NCBI GenBank assembly: GCA_025642075.2 | Contig: JAODUO010001197.1 | Location: 189,001-253,000, forward strand | Source of the DNA: Ridgeia piscesae | Lineage: Eukaryota > Annelida > Polychaeta > Sabellida > Siboglinidae | Length of the DNA stretch: 64,000 bases | Direction: 5' to 3' | In this document: one piece after another, positions 10,791 through 22,023 of the stretch | Layout: every line of letters starts with the position of its first letter | Position numbering within the stretch: the first letter of the stretch is position 1 | Position numbers and translations under genes: made by a program | The notes under the pieces: model-generated | Told to the model about the DNA's origin: nothing | Database searches by the model: none | Seen by the model: only the letters and a program-made list of their open reading frames with translations

Positions 10791-10915
10791 ATATATCAAT
10801 CTAACATCAACCATAGCACAGTATTCATCGAATCACTTTTTGGGTAGTTGATTGTTCACCTGACCACAATATGGCACCACAAGCCTGCATTTCCTATACT
10901 AACAATTTCACAGTA

Positions 10916-12064
10916 CAGTTGCGCCTTGGTATGATGCAGTAGTTGGGGTCCACAAAATGGAACCGCATTGTAAATGGGGTGCATCATACAATATACACCA
11001 CCAAGGACACCACCACTACCAAAAACATCACAAATGCAACTGAAGCCAATGTACTGGTTGTGCAGTCTATGCATGGTTTATGAAACTAACTGAGATTGAC
11101 AACCTGAGATTGACAACCAGCATCAGCTTGTATTATGTTAAAATATTACGCACTGTCAAATGTTGAACTGAGTACAATTCACGAATGATGTACAGTTTTG
11201 AAGAAGCAACACACCTCGTCTGATGATGCGAACTGAGAGATAATGCAGTATCACTGTCGCTGGTCAAAACTAATAACCTTGCTCTCAGCAGCTGAAACAT
11301 ACAAATGAATTGACACGTTGCCAAAGTCAGCAAAATATTAGAACCTATAATAATTATGCACAAAATTGGCTTAATTTCGTCTTTCAACAAATCCTAAAAT
11401 ACATATTTAGATCGCACATTTACCATGCCAAATTATAATGCAATTTAACCTGGTTCAACGGCAGCTGACAAATCCACATTTTGGCGCACAAGTAAATGTT
11501 GTTTTCGTAGATGTAGTAAAAACCTAACTTTTGTTATGTCATTTCAGTCTAGTGTCACATTGTTCTTCACCCCCAAATTTGTAAGCAATTTAATTGCAAT
11601 TTATAAGCCAAAGAAGGCGCTTGATGTCCGCACAAAACAAACAATGCCTTTCACCAAATTTACTGTACCTAAAGTTAATTAAACCTGTGACAATCAAAGG
11701 AATTGAAGAATTGAGAAATCACCACACAAACCAAGTGCTAGTTACACAATAGATCGGTATGAAATACAGTTGGATTGGTGCTGTGATGCCAAAGGCAGAG
11801 TCGAAGCCAGAGCATACAACAAACAACAAACTTAGCAAAGCAGTTGTATTTCTACGCTAAATGTGTTGTTTGTCAACAAATTGTTTTAAGATACACCTGT
11901 ACAAGACAAACATGAGAACTTCATAAAAACAAGTGACAGTTATTACAGTGTCATTGTTAGCCGTAGCACCCATTCTCCTACTCCCCGGCGGCAGAAATTT
12001 GGGGTCCACAACTGACCACATTATGTCCAATTTGCGTTATAACAAGTCACATTACAAGCGACTG
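10916..12064. mobile_element. Candidate pogo-like non-autonomous DNA transposon
   Basis: The left end CAGTTGCGCCTTGGTATGAT is preceded by TA (10914-10915). The right end, read in reverse complement, is CAGTCGCTTGTAATGTGACT and is also preceded by TA (12065-12066 on the + strand). Both ends then carry a GGGGTCC or GGACCCC block and GTTATAAC-like sequence, as in pogo/Tigger ends, which insert at TA. No transposase is visible in the 1.1 kb between them. The ends are diverged, so the call is moderate. Confidence 0.5.
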
Positions 12065-12215
12065 TACTACTGCGATACTATCACAATATCACAGTCATTG
12101 TAATCTAGTTGTTGTAATAGTTTCACAATAGTTAACTTACTGCAAAAGTGACATATAGTGTATATGTGACATTGTATCGTGAGAGAGTTGATGGCAGGAA
12201 GATGTTTCCCTTCAG

Positions 12216-12333
12216 ATCATGCACGATGAAGTGAGTGAGACAGAAAACATCCGCAAGAACCTCGCGATAGAACGCATGATTGTGGAAGGCTGCGACATAC
12301 TCCTGGACGTCACACAGACCTTTGTGAGACAAG
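12216..12333 (+). CDS. RASGRF: RasGRF exon 4: DH-PH2 junction helix
   Basis: Thirty-nine residues plus one base. The sequence [20 protein letters not shown] followed by CDILL and QTFVRQ is almost identical to vertebrate RasGRF ([20 protein letters not shown]...CEILL...QTFVRQ). It forms the end of the DH domain and the link to the second PH domain. The acceptor is CCCTTCAG ending at 12215 and the donor is GTAACT at 12334. The final G joins GT of exon 5 to make Gly. No boundary repeat is seen directly at this exon. Identity in this short stretch makes the gene assignment essentially certain. Confidence 0.96.
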
Positions 12334-12568
12334 GTAACTACTTCTTCACACACATTCCTTGTTTTCATATGCAATGTGGGGCTGTCGCATTTTGTTTGTA
12401 CTGGTAGGCTTATGACTAGCCATTCAAGTGTCGCGTTTAAGTCAGGACTACACACTCAAGCATTATGTTTGTGCCAAGATTGCTGATACAAGTGTTGTGT
12501 TAGTGCCAGGATTGCTCTTGGGAGTGTTATGTTTGTGCCAGAGTCACTCATACAACTGTTCTTTTTGT

Positions 12569-14156
12569 GATCACTCACATAAGTGTTTTTGTGTCAGGAT
12601 CACTCACACAAGTGTTGTGTTTGTGTCAGAATTACTCACACTAGTGTTGTGTTTGTGTCAGAATTACTCACACAAGTGTTGTGTTTGTGTCAGGATCACT
12701 CACACTAGTGTTGTGTTTGTGTCAGGATCACTCACACAAGTGTTGTGTTTGTGTCAGAATTACTCACACAAGTGTTGTGTTTGTGTCAGGATCACTCACA
12801 CTAGTGTTGTGTTTGTGTCAGGATTCACTCACACTAGTGTTGTGTTTGTGTCAGGATCACTCACACAAGTGTTGTGTTTGTGTCAGGATCACTCACACAA
12901 GTGTTGTGTTTGTGTCAGGATCACTCACACAAGTGTTGTGTTTGTGTCAGGATCACTCACACTAGTGTTGTGTTTGTGTCAGAATTACTCACACAAGTGT
13001 TGTGTTTGTGTCAGGATCACTCACACTAGTGTTGTGTTTGTGTCAGGATCACTCACACAAGTGTTGTGTTTGTGTCAGGATCACTCACACAAGTGTTGTG
13101 TTTGTGTCAGGATCACTCACACAAGTGTTGTGTTTGTGTCAGGATCACTCACACAAGTGTTGTGTTTGTGTCAGGATCACTCACACAAGTGTTGTGTTTG
13201 TGTCAGGATCACTCACACAAGTGTTGTGTTTGTGTCAGAATTACTCACACAAGTGTTGTGTTTGTGTCAGGATCACTCACACAAGTGTTGTGTTTGTGTC
13301 GGGATCACTCACACAAGTGTTGTGTTTGTGTCAGGATCACTCACACAAGTGTTGTGTTTGTGTCAGGAATTACTCACACAAGTGTTGTGTTTGTGTCAGG
13401 ATCACTCACACAAGTGTTGTGTTTGTGTCAGGATCACTCACACAAGTGTTGTGTTTGTGTCAGGATCACTCACACAAGTGTTGTGTTTGTGTCAGGATCA
13501 CTCACACAAGTGTTGTGTTTGTGTCAGGATCACTCATACAAGTGTTGTGTTTGTGCCAGGTTCACTCATACAAGTGTTGTGTTTGTGCCAGGTTCACTCA
13601 TACAAGTGTTGTGTTTGTGCCAGGTTCACTCATACAAGTGTTGTGTTTGTGTCAGGATTTACTCACACAAGTGTTGTGTTTGTGTCAGGATCACTCATAC
13701 AAGTGTTGTGTTTGTGCCAGGTTCACTCATACAAGTGTTGTGTTTGTGCCAGGTTCACTCATACAAGTGTTGTGTTTGTGCCAGGTTCACTCATACAAGT
13801 GTTGTGTTTGTGCCAGGTTCACTCATACAAGTGTTGTGTTTGTGCCAGGTTCACTCATACAAGTGTTGTGTTTGTGCCAGGTTCACTCATACAAGTGTTG
13901 TGTTTGTGCCAGGTTCACTCATACAAGTGTTGTGTTTGTGCCAGGTTCACTCATACAAGTGTTGTGTTTGTGTCAGGTTCACTCATACAAGTGTTGTGTT
14001 TGTGCCAGGTTCACTCATACAAGTGTTGTGTTTGTGCCAGGTTCACTCATACAAGTGTTGTGTTTGTGCCAGGTTCACTCATACAAGTGTTGTGTTTGTG
14101 CCAGGTTCACTCATACAAGTGTTGTGTTTGTGCCAGGTTCACTCATACAAGTGTTG
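12569..14156 (+). repeat. 32-bp minisatellite seeded by the exon 5 splice acceptor (about 50 copies)
   Basis: The exon-proximal units (about 13520-14156) read TTTGTGCCAG followed by GTTCACTCATACAAGTGTTG, identical to the working acceptor and exon 5 start. Distal units (12569-13520) read GTGTCAG then GATCACTCACACAAGTGTTG, differing at a few fixed positions. Diverged outliers reach back to about 12440. Since 32 is not a multiple of three and the unit has no stop in any frame, all three + frames are open; this produces large spurious frames. Confidence 0.95.
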
Positions 14157-14309
14157 CACGAGAAGGTGAAGACGAGTCGGGGCCGCTTGGGTTCCTTCAG
14201 CTCCACCTTCAAGGAGTCGAAGAAGGAGACAGTGAGACAGGTGTTCCTCTTCACCAACCACCTCCTCCTCACAACTCGCGCCTCCAACGGCAGACTCCAT
14301 CTGGCCAAG
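14137..14309 (+). CDS. RASGRF: RasGRF exon 5: start of PH2 domain
   Basis: With the split Gly, the exon encodes G-SLIQVLHEK, then SRGRLGSFSS, VFLFTNHLLLTTR and GRLHLAK. Vertebrate RasGRF has GSLIQV, TRGRLGSLS, CFLFSKHLIICTR and GKLHLTK, the first strands of the PH domain that follows DH. The acceptor is TTTGTGCCAG ending at 14136; the donor is GTGAGG at 14310. The start is fixed by phase with exon 4. The acceptor and the first 20 or so exon bases are the unit of the upstream 32-bp array. That array is open in the exon frame back to about 13002, so acceptors three, six, nine and so on copies upstream would give in-frame extensions. Confidence 0.94.
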
Positions 14310-14645
14310 GTGAGGCAATGTGTGCACTGTGGGTGTCTTGCTAAATCATACTAACACTTGGTCTGATATCACACAATCTCTTACTAAACCTTAATCAATG
14401 CACTCCCAATTTATGTACAAATAAACAATTACAAAAAGAATTAAAATGTGTCTATAAACTAACATGGTTAATAGATTTTTTATAAGAAGAAACAATAATA
14501 AAAAGAAATCTAAATGTCACTATAATCTGCTAAAAAATGTTATGTAAGTAGAAATAACACCTATTTGTAATGAAAGTTATCGATTCTTTTTAAGAATAAA
14601 CATTATCTGACATTGCTGGGTAGTATGTTCGTATACCTTGGTATC
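14310..14645. other. Intron 5, short unique stretch
   Basis: AT-rich sequence between the exon 5 donor and the 42-bp array. Nothing recognised. Confidence 0.5.
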
Positions 14646-14650
14646 TGGTC

Positions 14651-16738
14651 ATGTTTGTGTCTGTTGTCGTTACAGTGCTGATGACAAGTGTTTGTGTCTG
14701 GTCTGTTGTCCTCACAGTGCTGATGACAAGTGTTTGTGTCTGGTCTGTTGTCCTCACAGTGCTGATGACAAGTGTTTGTGTCTGGTCTGTTGTCCTCACA
14801 GTGCTGATGACAAGTGTTTGTGTCTGGTCTGTTGTCCTCACAGTGCTGATGACAAGTGTTTGTGTCTGGTCTGTTGCCCTCACAGTGCTGATGACAAGTG
14901 TTTGTGTCTGGTCTGTTGTCCTCACAGTGCTGATGACAAGTGTTTGTGTCTGGTCTGTTGTCCTCACAGTGCTGATGACAAGTGTTTGTGTCTGGTCTGT
15001 TGTCCTCACAGTGCTGATGACAAGTGTTTGTGTCTGGTCTGTTGTCGCTACAGTGCTGATGACAAGTGTTTGTGTCTGGTCTGTTGTCCTCACAGTGCTG
15101 ATGACAAGTGTTTGTGTCTGGTCTGTTGTCCTCACAGTGCTGATGACAAGTGTTTGTGTCTGGTCTGTTGTCCTCACAGTGCTGATGACAAGTGTTTGTG
15201 TCTGGTCTCTTGTCCTCACAGTGCTGATGACAAGTGTTTGTGTCTGGTCTGTTGTCCTCACAGTGCTGATGACAAGTGTTTGTGTCTGGTCTGTTGTCCT
15301 CACAGTGCTGATGACAAGTGTTTGTGTCTGGTCTGTTGCCCTCACAGTGCTGATGACAAGTGTTTGTGTCTGGTCTGTTGTCCTCACAGTGCTGATGACA
15401 AGTGTTTGTGTCTGGTCTGTTGTCCTCACAGTGCTGATGACAAGTGTTTGTGTCTGGTCTGTTGCCCTCACAGTGCTGATGACAAGTGTTTGTGTCTGGT
15501 CTGTTGTCCTTACAGTGCTGATGACAAGTGTTTGTGTCTGGTCTGTTGTCCTCACAGTGCTGATGACAAGTGTTTGTGTCTGGTCTGTTGCTCACAGTGC
15601 TGATGACAAGTGTTTGTGTCTGGTCTGTTGTCCTCACAGTGCTGATGACAAGTGTTTGTGTCTGGTCTGTTGTCCTCACAGTGCTGATGACAAGTGTTTG
15701 TGTCTGGTCTGTTGTCCTCACAGTGCTGATGACAAGTGTTTGTGTCTGGTCTGTTGTCCTCACAGTGCTGATGACAAGTGTTTGTGTCTGGTCTGTTGTC
15801 CTCACAGTGCTGATGACAAGTGTTTGTGTCTGGTCTGTTGTCCTCACAGTGCTGATGACAAGTGTTTGTGTCTGGTCTGGTCTGTTGTCCTCACAGTGCT
15901 GATGACAAGTGTTTGTGTCTGGTCTGGTCTGTTGTCCTCACAGTGCTGATGACAAGTGTTTGTGTCTGGTCTGTTGCCCTCACAGTGCTGATGACAAGTG
16001 TTTGTGTCTGGTCTGTTGTCCTCACAGTGCTGATGACAAGTGTTTGTGTCTGGTCTGTTGTCCTCACAGTGCTGATGACAAGTGTTTGTGTCTGGTCTCT
16101 TGTCCTCACAGTGCTGATGACAAGTGTTTGTGTCTGGTCTGTTGTCCTTACAGTGCTGATGACAAGTGTTTGTGTCTGGTCTGTTGTCCTCACAGTGCTG
16201 ATGACAAGTGTTTGTGTCTGGTCTCTTGTCCTCACAGTGCTGATGACAAGTGTTTGTGTCTGGTCTCTTGTCCTCACAGTGCTGATGACAAGTGTTTGTG
16301 TCTGGTCTCTTGTCCTCACAGTGCTGATGACAAGTGTTTGTGTCTGGTCTCTTGTCCTCACAGTGCTGATGACAAGTGTTTGTGTCTGGTCTCTTGTCCT
16401 TACAGTGCTGATGACAAGTGTTTGTGTCTGGTCTCTTGTCCTCACAGTGCTGATGACAAGTGTTTGTGTCTGGTCTGTTGTCCTCACAGTGCTGATGACA
16501 AGTGTTTGTGTCTGGTCTGTTGTCCTCACAGTGCTGATGACAAGTGTTTGTGTCTGGTCTGTTGTCCTCACAGTGCTGATGACAAGTGTTTGTGTCTGGT
16601 CTGGTCTGTTGTCCTCACAGTGCTGATGACAAGTGTTTGTGTCTGGTCTGGTCTGGTCTGTTGTCCTCACAGTGCTGATGACAAGTGTTTGTGTTTGGTC
16701 TGTTGTCCTCACAGTGCTGATGACAAGTGTTTGTGTTT
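14651..16738. repeat. 42-bp minisatellite (about 50 copies), intron 5
   Basis: The unit is TGTCCTCACAGTGCTGATGA followed by CAAGTGTTTGTGTCTGGTCT and GT. Forty-two is a multiple of three, which explains frames of 250-430 codons on both strands. Each copy contains an acceptor-like TTGTCCTCACAG, but no exon adjoins the array. Variants are GTCTCTTG for GTCTGTTG (clustered at 16.2-16.4 kb) and extra TGGTC insertions. Confidence 0.95.
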
Positions 16739-16744
16739 GCATCG

Positions 16745-18050
16745 CTCTGTTGCTTAAATACACACCAACAACAACAAATGGGCTGCAACAGTTTTAAAGG
16801 CGTATGGAAGCCTCTGACCCTGCCCCCAAGCATATGGTCTGTAGACTTCGGAAAATATTGACAGTTATAAACGAATAACAAAAACCAATATAAAATCAAT
16901 AATAAATTCACGTTAATATTCATAAAACAAAAGGACAATTACTAAATATGGAAAACTGGTCAAAAGCCACTTGATAACTAAAAATATCCAACATGAAGTG
17001 AGTTATAACAACCAGTGGGTAACAAACTAATGGTTCAAACCGGGTCTAGTACGTCATTATCCAGTAGGTGACGCCACTGTTCAAGTTACTGATGTCAGTG
17101 CCTGGGTATTGGGTAATCAGATTGGGCAGTAGTGATCCATGCTATTTCAAAGGACAAGTTATGCAGAGGCTTATGCTACATATACCTATAGACACTGAAG
17201 TATCTATAATAATTGTATAGGCCTACATTATAATATATTATAGAAACTCAGTAGAATGTATAAGACATGTTATAATTGCCACTGATTTATGTACATTTTC
17301 TTTTCTATAGAATTCCATAAATTACTTTACAGACTTTTTTGCTAATAGAAAAATGGGGTACTGGGATCTATTCAAGTTGTATTACTGTGTGCAAAGGTCA
17401 GGGACCAGTCCACTACTCTGTCTAGATCATCTTGTCAACTGTGTTCATCTCCATCACCTTTGACCTTTCCAAGCATTTTAGTGTGTACTGCCGCTCTTAT
17501 TGGTCGGGTGATGACAACTGAAAGTGTCAAAGTGCAGTGGGAAAAGGCAAAATCAACAAAAACAGTCAAGACGTAAATAGAAAATGTATTAAAATTAGAG
17601 GATATTTAACTATTTAGGTTAATCTAAACTAAAAAAGGCAGATGGTCAACAGTTTGAACTGAAAATGCCTACAGACAAATATGGAAATATGGACAAATGA
17701 CGAAATGATAGACAAAACTCTAAAATGAAGGGTTTGATGGTAGAATATTAATCAGAGGTGACACAAGCCTTTCAAGTAGTGTGAGATTACATCTTCAGTA
17801 AGCAATACTATTTTACACTTGATTATGAGAAACGCAATATAGAACACAGGAACTAATTATAAACGGACTAATTATACCTGTATATAACACACATTGTTTG
17901 TTCTTAATGTGTTGCCACCTTGTAAATTAATTTGAATTAATTACAAATGTTGGTTGTACATATGACATCTCTTACAAACTCCAGTGTTATGACTGGCCCA
18001 GTATGACATCTGTTATAACACCCGTGTTACAGGTCTCAGGTCTCAGGTGA
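16745..18050. other. Intron 5 unique sequence
   Basis: AT-rich and stop-rich. A short element at about 17985-18036 recurs inverted at 29160-29222. Otherwise nothing recognised. Confidence 0.5.
17983..18036 (+). repeat. Small interspersed element, copy A
   Basis: GACTGGCCCAGTATGACATC then TGTTATAACAC matches the reverse complement of 29160-29222. A dispersed, partly palindromic repeat of unknown class. Confidence 0.55.
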
Positions 18051-18074
18051 TTACCTCCAAACAGCCCAAACTTG

Positions 18075-18335
18075 GGCTAACACAGGAGTTGTTCTTCTCT
18101 AGAATTTGTGAGTCCACTACAGGTTACACATTTACCCCCTGTGTGGGATCTTTTACTTCCCCTGGCATAGACACCAGGCAGAAGGGACCACCGACTTTTA
18201 GTGTCTCTTCCGAAAGACACAGGCAAATGTGAAGAAATTGCCTAAGTTTCGAAACGGCGGTTGGTGGGATTGAACCACCGTCCTCTCGATTGACAGTTCG
18301 GCGCTCTACCGCGTGACCACCGCTCCCCACCAGGT
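18075..18335 (-). mobile_element. tRNA-derived SINE, family 2
   Basis: On the - strand the head reads GAGCGGTGGTCACGCGGTAG then AGCGC. It has an A-box-like TGGTCACGCGG (18309-18319) and a clear B box GGTTCAATCCC (18266-18276). The body follows with CTTTCGGAAGAGACACTAAA, GGTGGTCCC and GTAAAAGATCCC, a block of a kind common in invertebrate SINEs. It is not a tRNA gene: the acceptor stem does not close and non-tRNA sequence follows. Confidence 0.8.
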
Positions 18336-18532
18336 GTCAGTGACTGAACAGGCTGGTTGGTGATGTGACCACAAACACTGCACCAGTTGACATAGCAGTG
18401 GTGGCAGCACTTGTCACTGCCATGTTGTGGTCACGATGCTTCTGCTTTTGCCAGTTTTTCATTCCTACATTGTCGGTCATGTTTGTGTTGCATGTCTTCA
18501 TGTCTGTTACCACTTGGTCTTTGTAACATCTC

Positions 18533-19290
<758 letters not shown>

Positions 19291-19439
19291 TCTGACTACT
19301 TCCTGTTTAGGTGTTTGTTCTTCCAGTCTCATCACAATTCCTTCATCTTCTTTCTGTTCTCTGGAGTTACTCTACATTTTCTTTTGACCCAGTCGTGTTC
19401 CGCTACTTGTAGCATCCTAAGAAAAAAACCAGGCTTTTT

Positions 19440-20290
19440 GTCATCCATAGGCACAGGCGCATTTTGTTCTACACTGAATTTCCACAGAGATGTTTGCTGA
19501 CTGGCCAGGTTGCTTCCTAAGTATGTTCAACGTTATCAATGTTATACAAAGCAGGATCTTCTGTGATAACATTTGGTGATGGCATCGTGGCTGATGTTTG
19601 TTCAGTTCATATAGGATTATTGTCTCTACCTGACAGTCTGACGAGTCTGTAGCAGGCAACTCTGCATCCTCAAAGGCAGTAAGGATGTTCTGGCAGTGTC
19701 ATGCTGAGTCCATGACACCAGCACAGTCATCCATGTACTGGAAATCAGCAATGGTTGCTGTTTGTTCTTTCGATTTAGCCCTGGTGTGGCTCAGCTGAAG
19801 CTCGGCACTATTCGTATGACAAGTGTTGCCCACTGCCGTGGCTAACATGACAGAGGTGCATTTAGAAGCACACCCAAAACAGGTCAAGCGCAGCCCTGTA
19901 AAGTAGCTTTGTTTACAGAGCTAGATTCCTTACTTAGATCAATAAAGGTGAAGTCTATGTGACAACATCTTTCCTGCACTGGATGAGCAGCCAAAGTCAG
20001 ACCTGCAGTGCAGAGTGTTGGTTGGAAAGCACAGTTTCAGGTAAGATGTTCTCCGATAGAAGTCACAGTAGGTGAGTGAGACTGGTGCGGGTCGAGGCAG
20101 TGACTGACAGTTGGGAGACATGACACAAGTTGCCAGTCAGCCCTGTCTGTAACCTCTCTTGAAGATGGTAGCTATGAAGGCTTCCTTTACATTCTCGTGT
20201 ATTTCCTCCGTATTCCAGATCTTCTGAATGAGATGATGTAGATACTTGGCTAGGTTCACCTGTGCTTCATATATTTCATGTTGATATTGT
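19440..20290 (-). mobile_element. LINE reverse-transcriptase fragment (dead)
   Basis: On the - strand, 20300-20150 gives LAKYLHHLIQKIWNTEEIHE then NVKEAFIATIFKRG, the usual start of a non-LTR RT domain (LIxxIWxxExIPxxWKxxxIxxIxKKG). Further on, FQYMDD at 19726-19743 is the catalytic YxDD box, followed by ILTAFEDA-type sequence. Stops and frame changes break the frame and the middle of the domain is shortened. I cannot assign the clade. Confidence 0.75.
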
Positions 20291-20299
20291 TACTATCTG

Positions 20300-21510
20300 A
20301 ATTTTTTTTCTTAATTTGGACACCTGGACATATGATGGATTGGCCCAGAGAGGTTTGACAGCCGTACATAGAGTGGACAAATGATGAGTTTATGTGGAAA
20401 ATCTACAATTAAACACAATCTGTTTTACATTTGAACCATTTTGATAATATCTCGAGATGTTGTGATCACTGCATTGCGAGGGACCCAAGAAGTGGCTGTT
20501 CATCCGGCTGCACCTAATTGATGCCTGTCAATATTGTTGATTGTACCTGGGTCTAACTGGGAGTTACGATTGAGTAATTACATCTCTAATATAATGAGGC
20601 TAATTTGGCTGTTTTATGTTGTTTGCTGAATTAATTGTCCATATGTGGTGCTTCAGATTGTTTTACAGCCATAGCAACTGTGTATTGGAAGCCTGCGAAT
20701 AATTTCACTCTCAGCTGTCAAAATATGTACAATGCCAAAACATTTGCCATCCCACAGTATATGATTAATAGATTTTTATACTGCGCATATAATATGCATA
20801 TGAAAATGTACAGAAAATAACAACTGTTATGTTTTCACTGTGTCAGTAAGCATGCAGTGTACATGTGTAGTGCATATATAGTTGTAATGGTGGCATTATT
20901 TTCATTAGATCCTCGCTATTGAGCAGATTCCTACTTGAACAGTGCAGCAGCAATTACCAGCGCTTACAGATTGCATGGCTGCATCCAGGGGCCAGGTCCA
21001 GGGGCCACTGCATGCCAAGGACTGGATCAAAGCTGCAGGGAGCTGATTGTCCCCTGTCAACAATAAGCTCAGTCTCAGCAGCAGTAACTGATACAGTAAT
21101 TAACTAATGACTGCCAAATTAGATGTTACTATGGTGATGCATTTTGCAGTTCACTGTGACATTGCAACAGGTGTGATTTTGTGCAAGTTGTGTGTATGTG
21201 TTCATCTTCTGTCAGACCGTCTTGTCAACAACAACCTGTTCTCTTGTGTACATCTCTACTGTATTGATTGCGACATTTTCCTTTAATTATACACATCAAA
21301 TTGACTGTGTCTGCGTGCCGTGTAATACTTCATTCTCTAAACAGAACACTGTGACCTTGTGACTGGCAGTTGGGTACACTCATGGTTTATGTCCCAAGTT
21401 ATAGTACTTTGCATGAGTAGGTGTGTATACTTCTTCTGTCACCAACAATTAACACAAAGAAGAGCACATGATGACACGAGGAAGTGACCCTGTGGGAGCA
21501 ATGTTGATAA
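20300..21510. other. Intron 5 unique sequence
   Basis: AT-rich, no recognised element or exon. CCAGGGGCCAGGTCCAGGGG near 20985 is a small direct repeat. Confidence 0.45.
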
Positions 21511-21514
21511 GTAA

Positions 21515-21735
21515 GACAGGAGAGAGAGAGACCGAGGAGGAGGGGGATTAGAAAGGGGAGACAGAGGGTGAGGTGAGATAGAGGGGAAAGTAAGAGGATG
21601 GCAGATGGAGGGGTGAGAGAGAGGGGGAGAGGCAGAGAGGAGGGGAGATTGAAGGTGAGAGTGAGTAAGAGTGAGAGTGTGAGAGTGAGGAAGGGTGAGA
21701 GTATGTGAGTGAAGGATGCAGACACATAAGACAGA
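21515..21735. repeat. Purine-rich GAGA/GAGTGAGA tract
   Basis: About 220 bases of irregular GAGAGAGAGG, AGGGGGAGAG and GTGAGAGTGAG sequence on the + strand. It is simple-sequence DNA of purine bias, opposite in strand to the (CT)n tract. Confidence 0.85.
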
Positions 21736-22023
21736 GAGAGCCGGCTCTGGCTTCAGTGTAACTAGGTCCAGCAGGTTTTTCTTTTCCAAATAGCATACAT
21801 TTATGTGTCTTTAGATAACAGCCTTTGTATTTCCAGATATGTTTTGGACCACAGCATGGTTATATTTCCCCAATAAGTAGTTCACAAAAGTACTTGCACT
21901 GTCACAGAACCTGCCCGGGTGCAGGACGCTGTGTTTAGTTTGAGTGTTGTGTGAGCTCCAGGGGCAGTTGTTGGACACTTCAGGACAGTCTCTGTGGAGC
22001 AGCTGCACATAGGGTGGACCCAC

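Noticed and set aside
12428..14354. 638-codon Cys/Val/Ser-rich frame and its sisters
   Set aside because: Product of the 32-bp acceptor repeat, open in all + frames; only the end from 14137 is exon 5.
14590..16763. Frames of 250-432 codons on both strands with TDQTQTLVISTVR or LMTSVCVWSVV repeats
   Set aside because: A 42-bp repeat (14 codons) without stops on either strand; there is no start context, splice support or non-repeat sequence.
18260..18330. tRNA gene on the - strand
   Set aside because: The B box is good but the stems do not pair and a SINE body follows.
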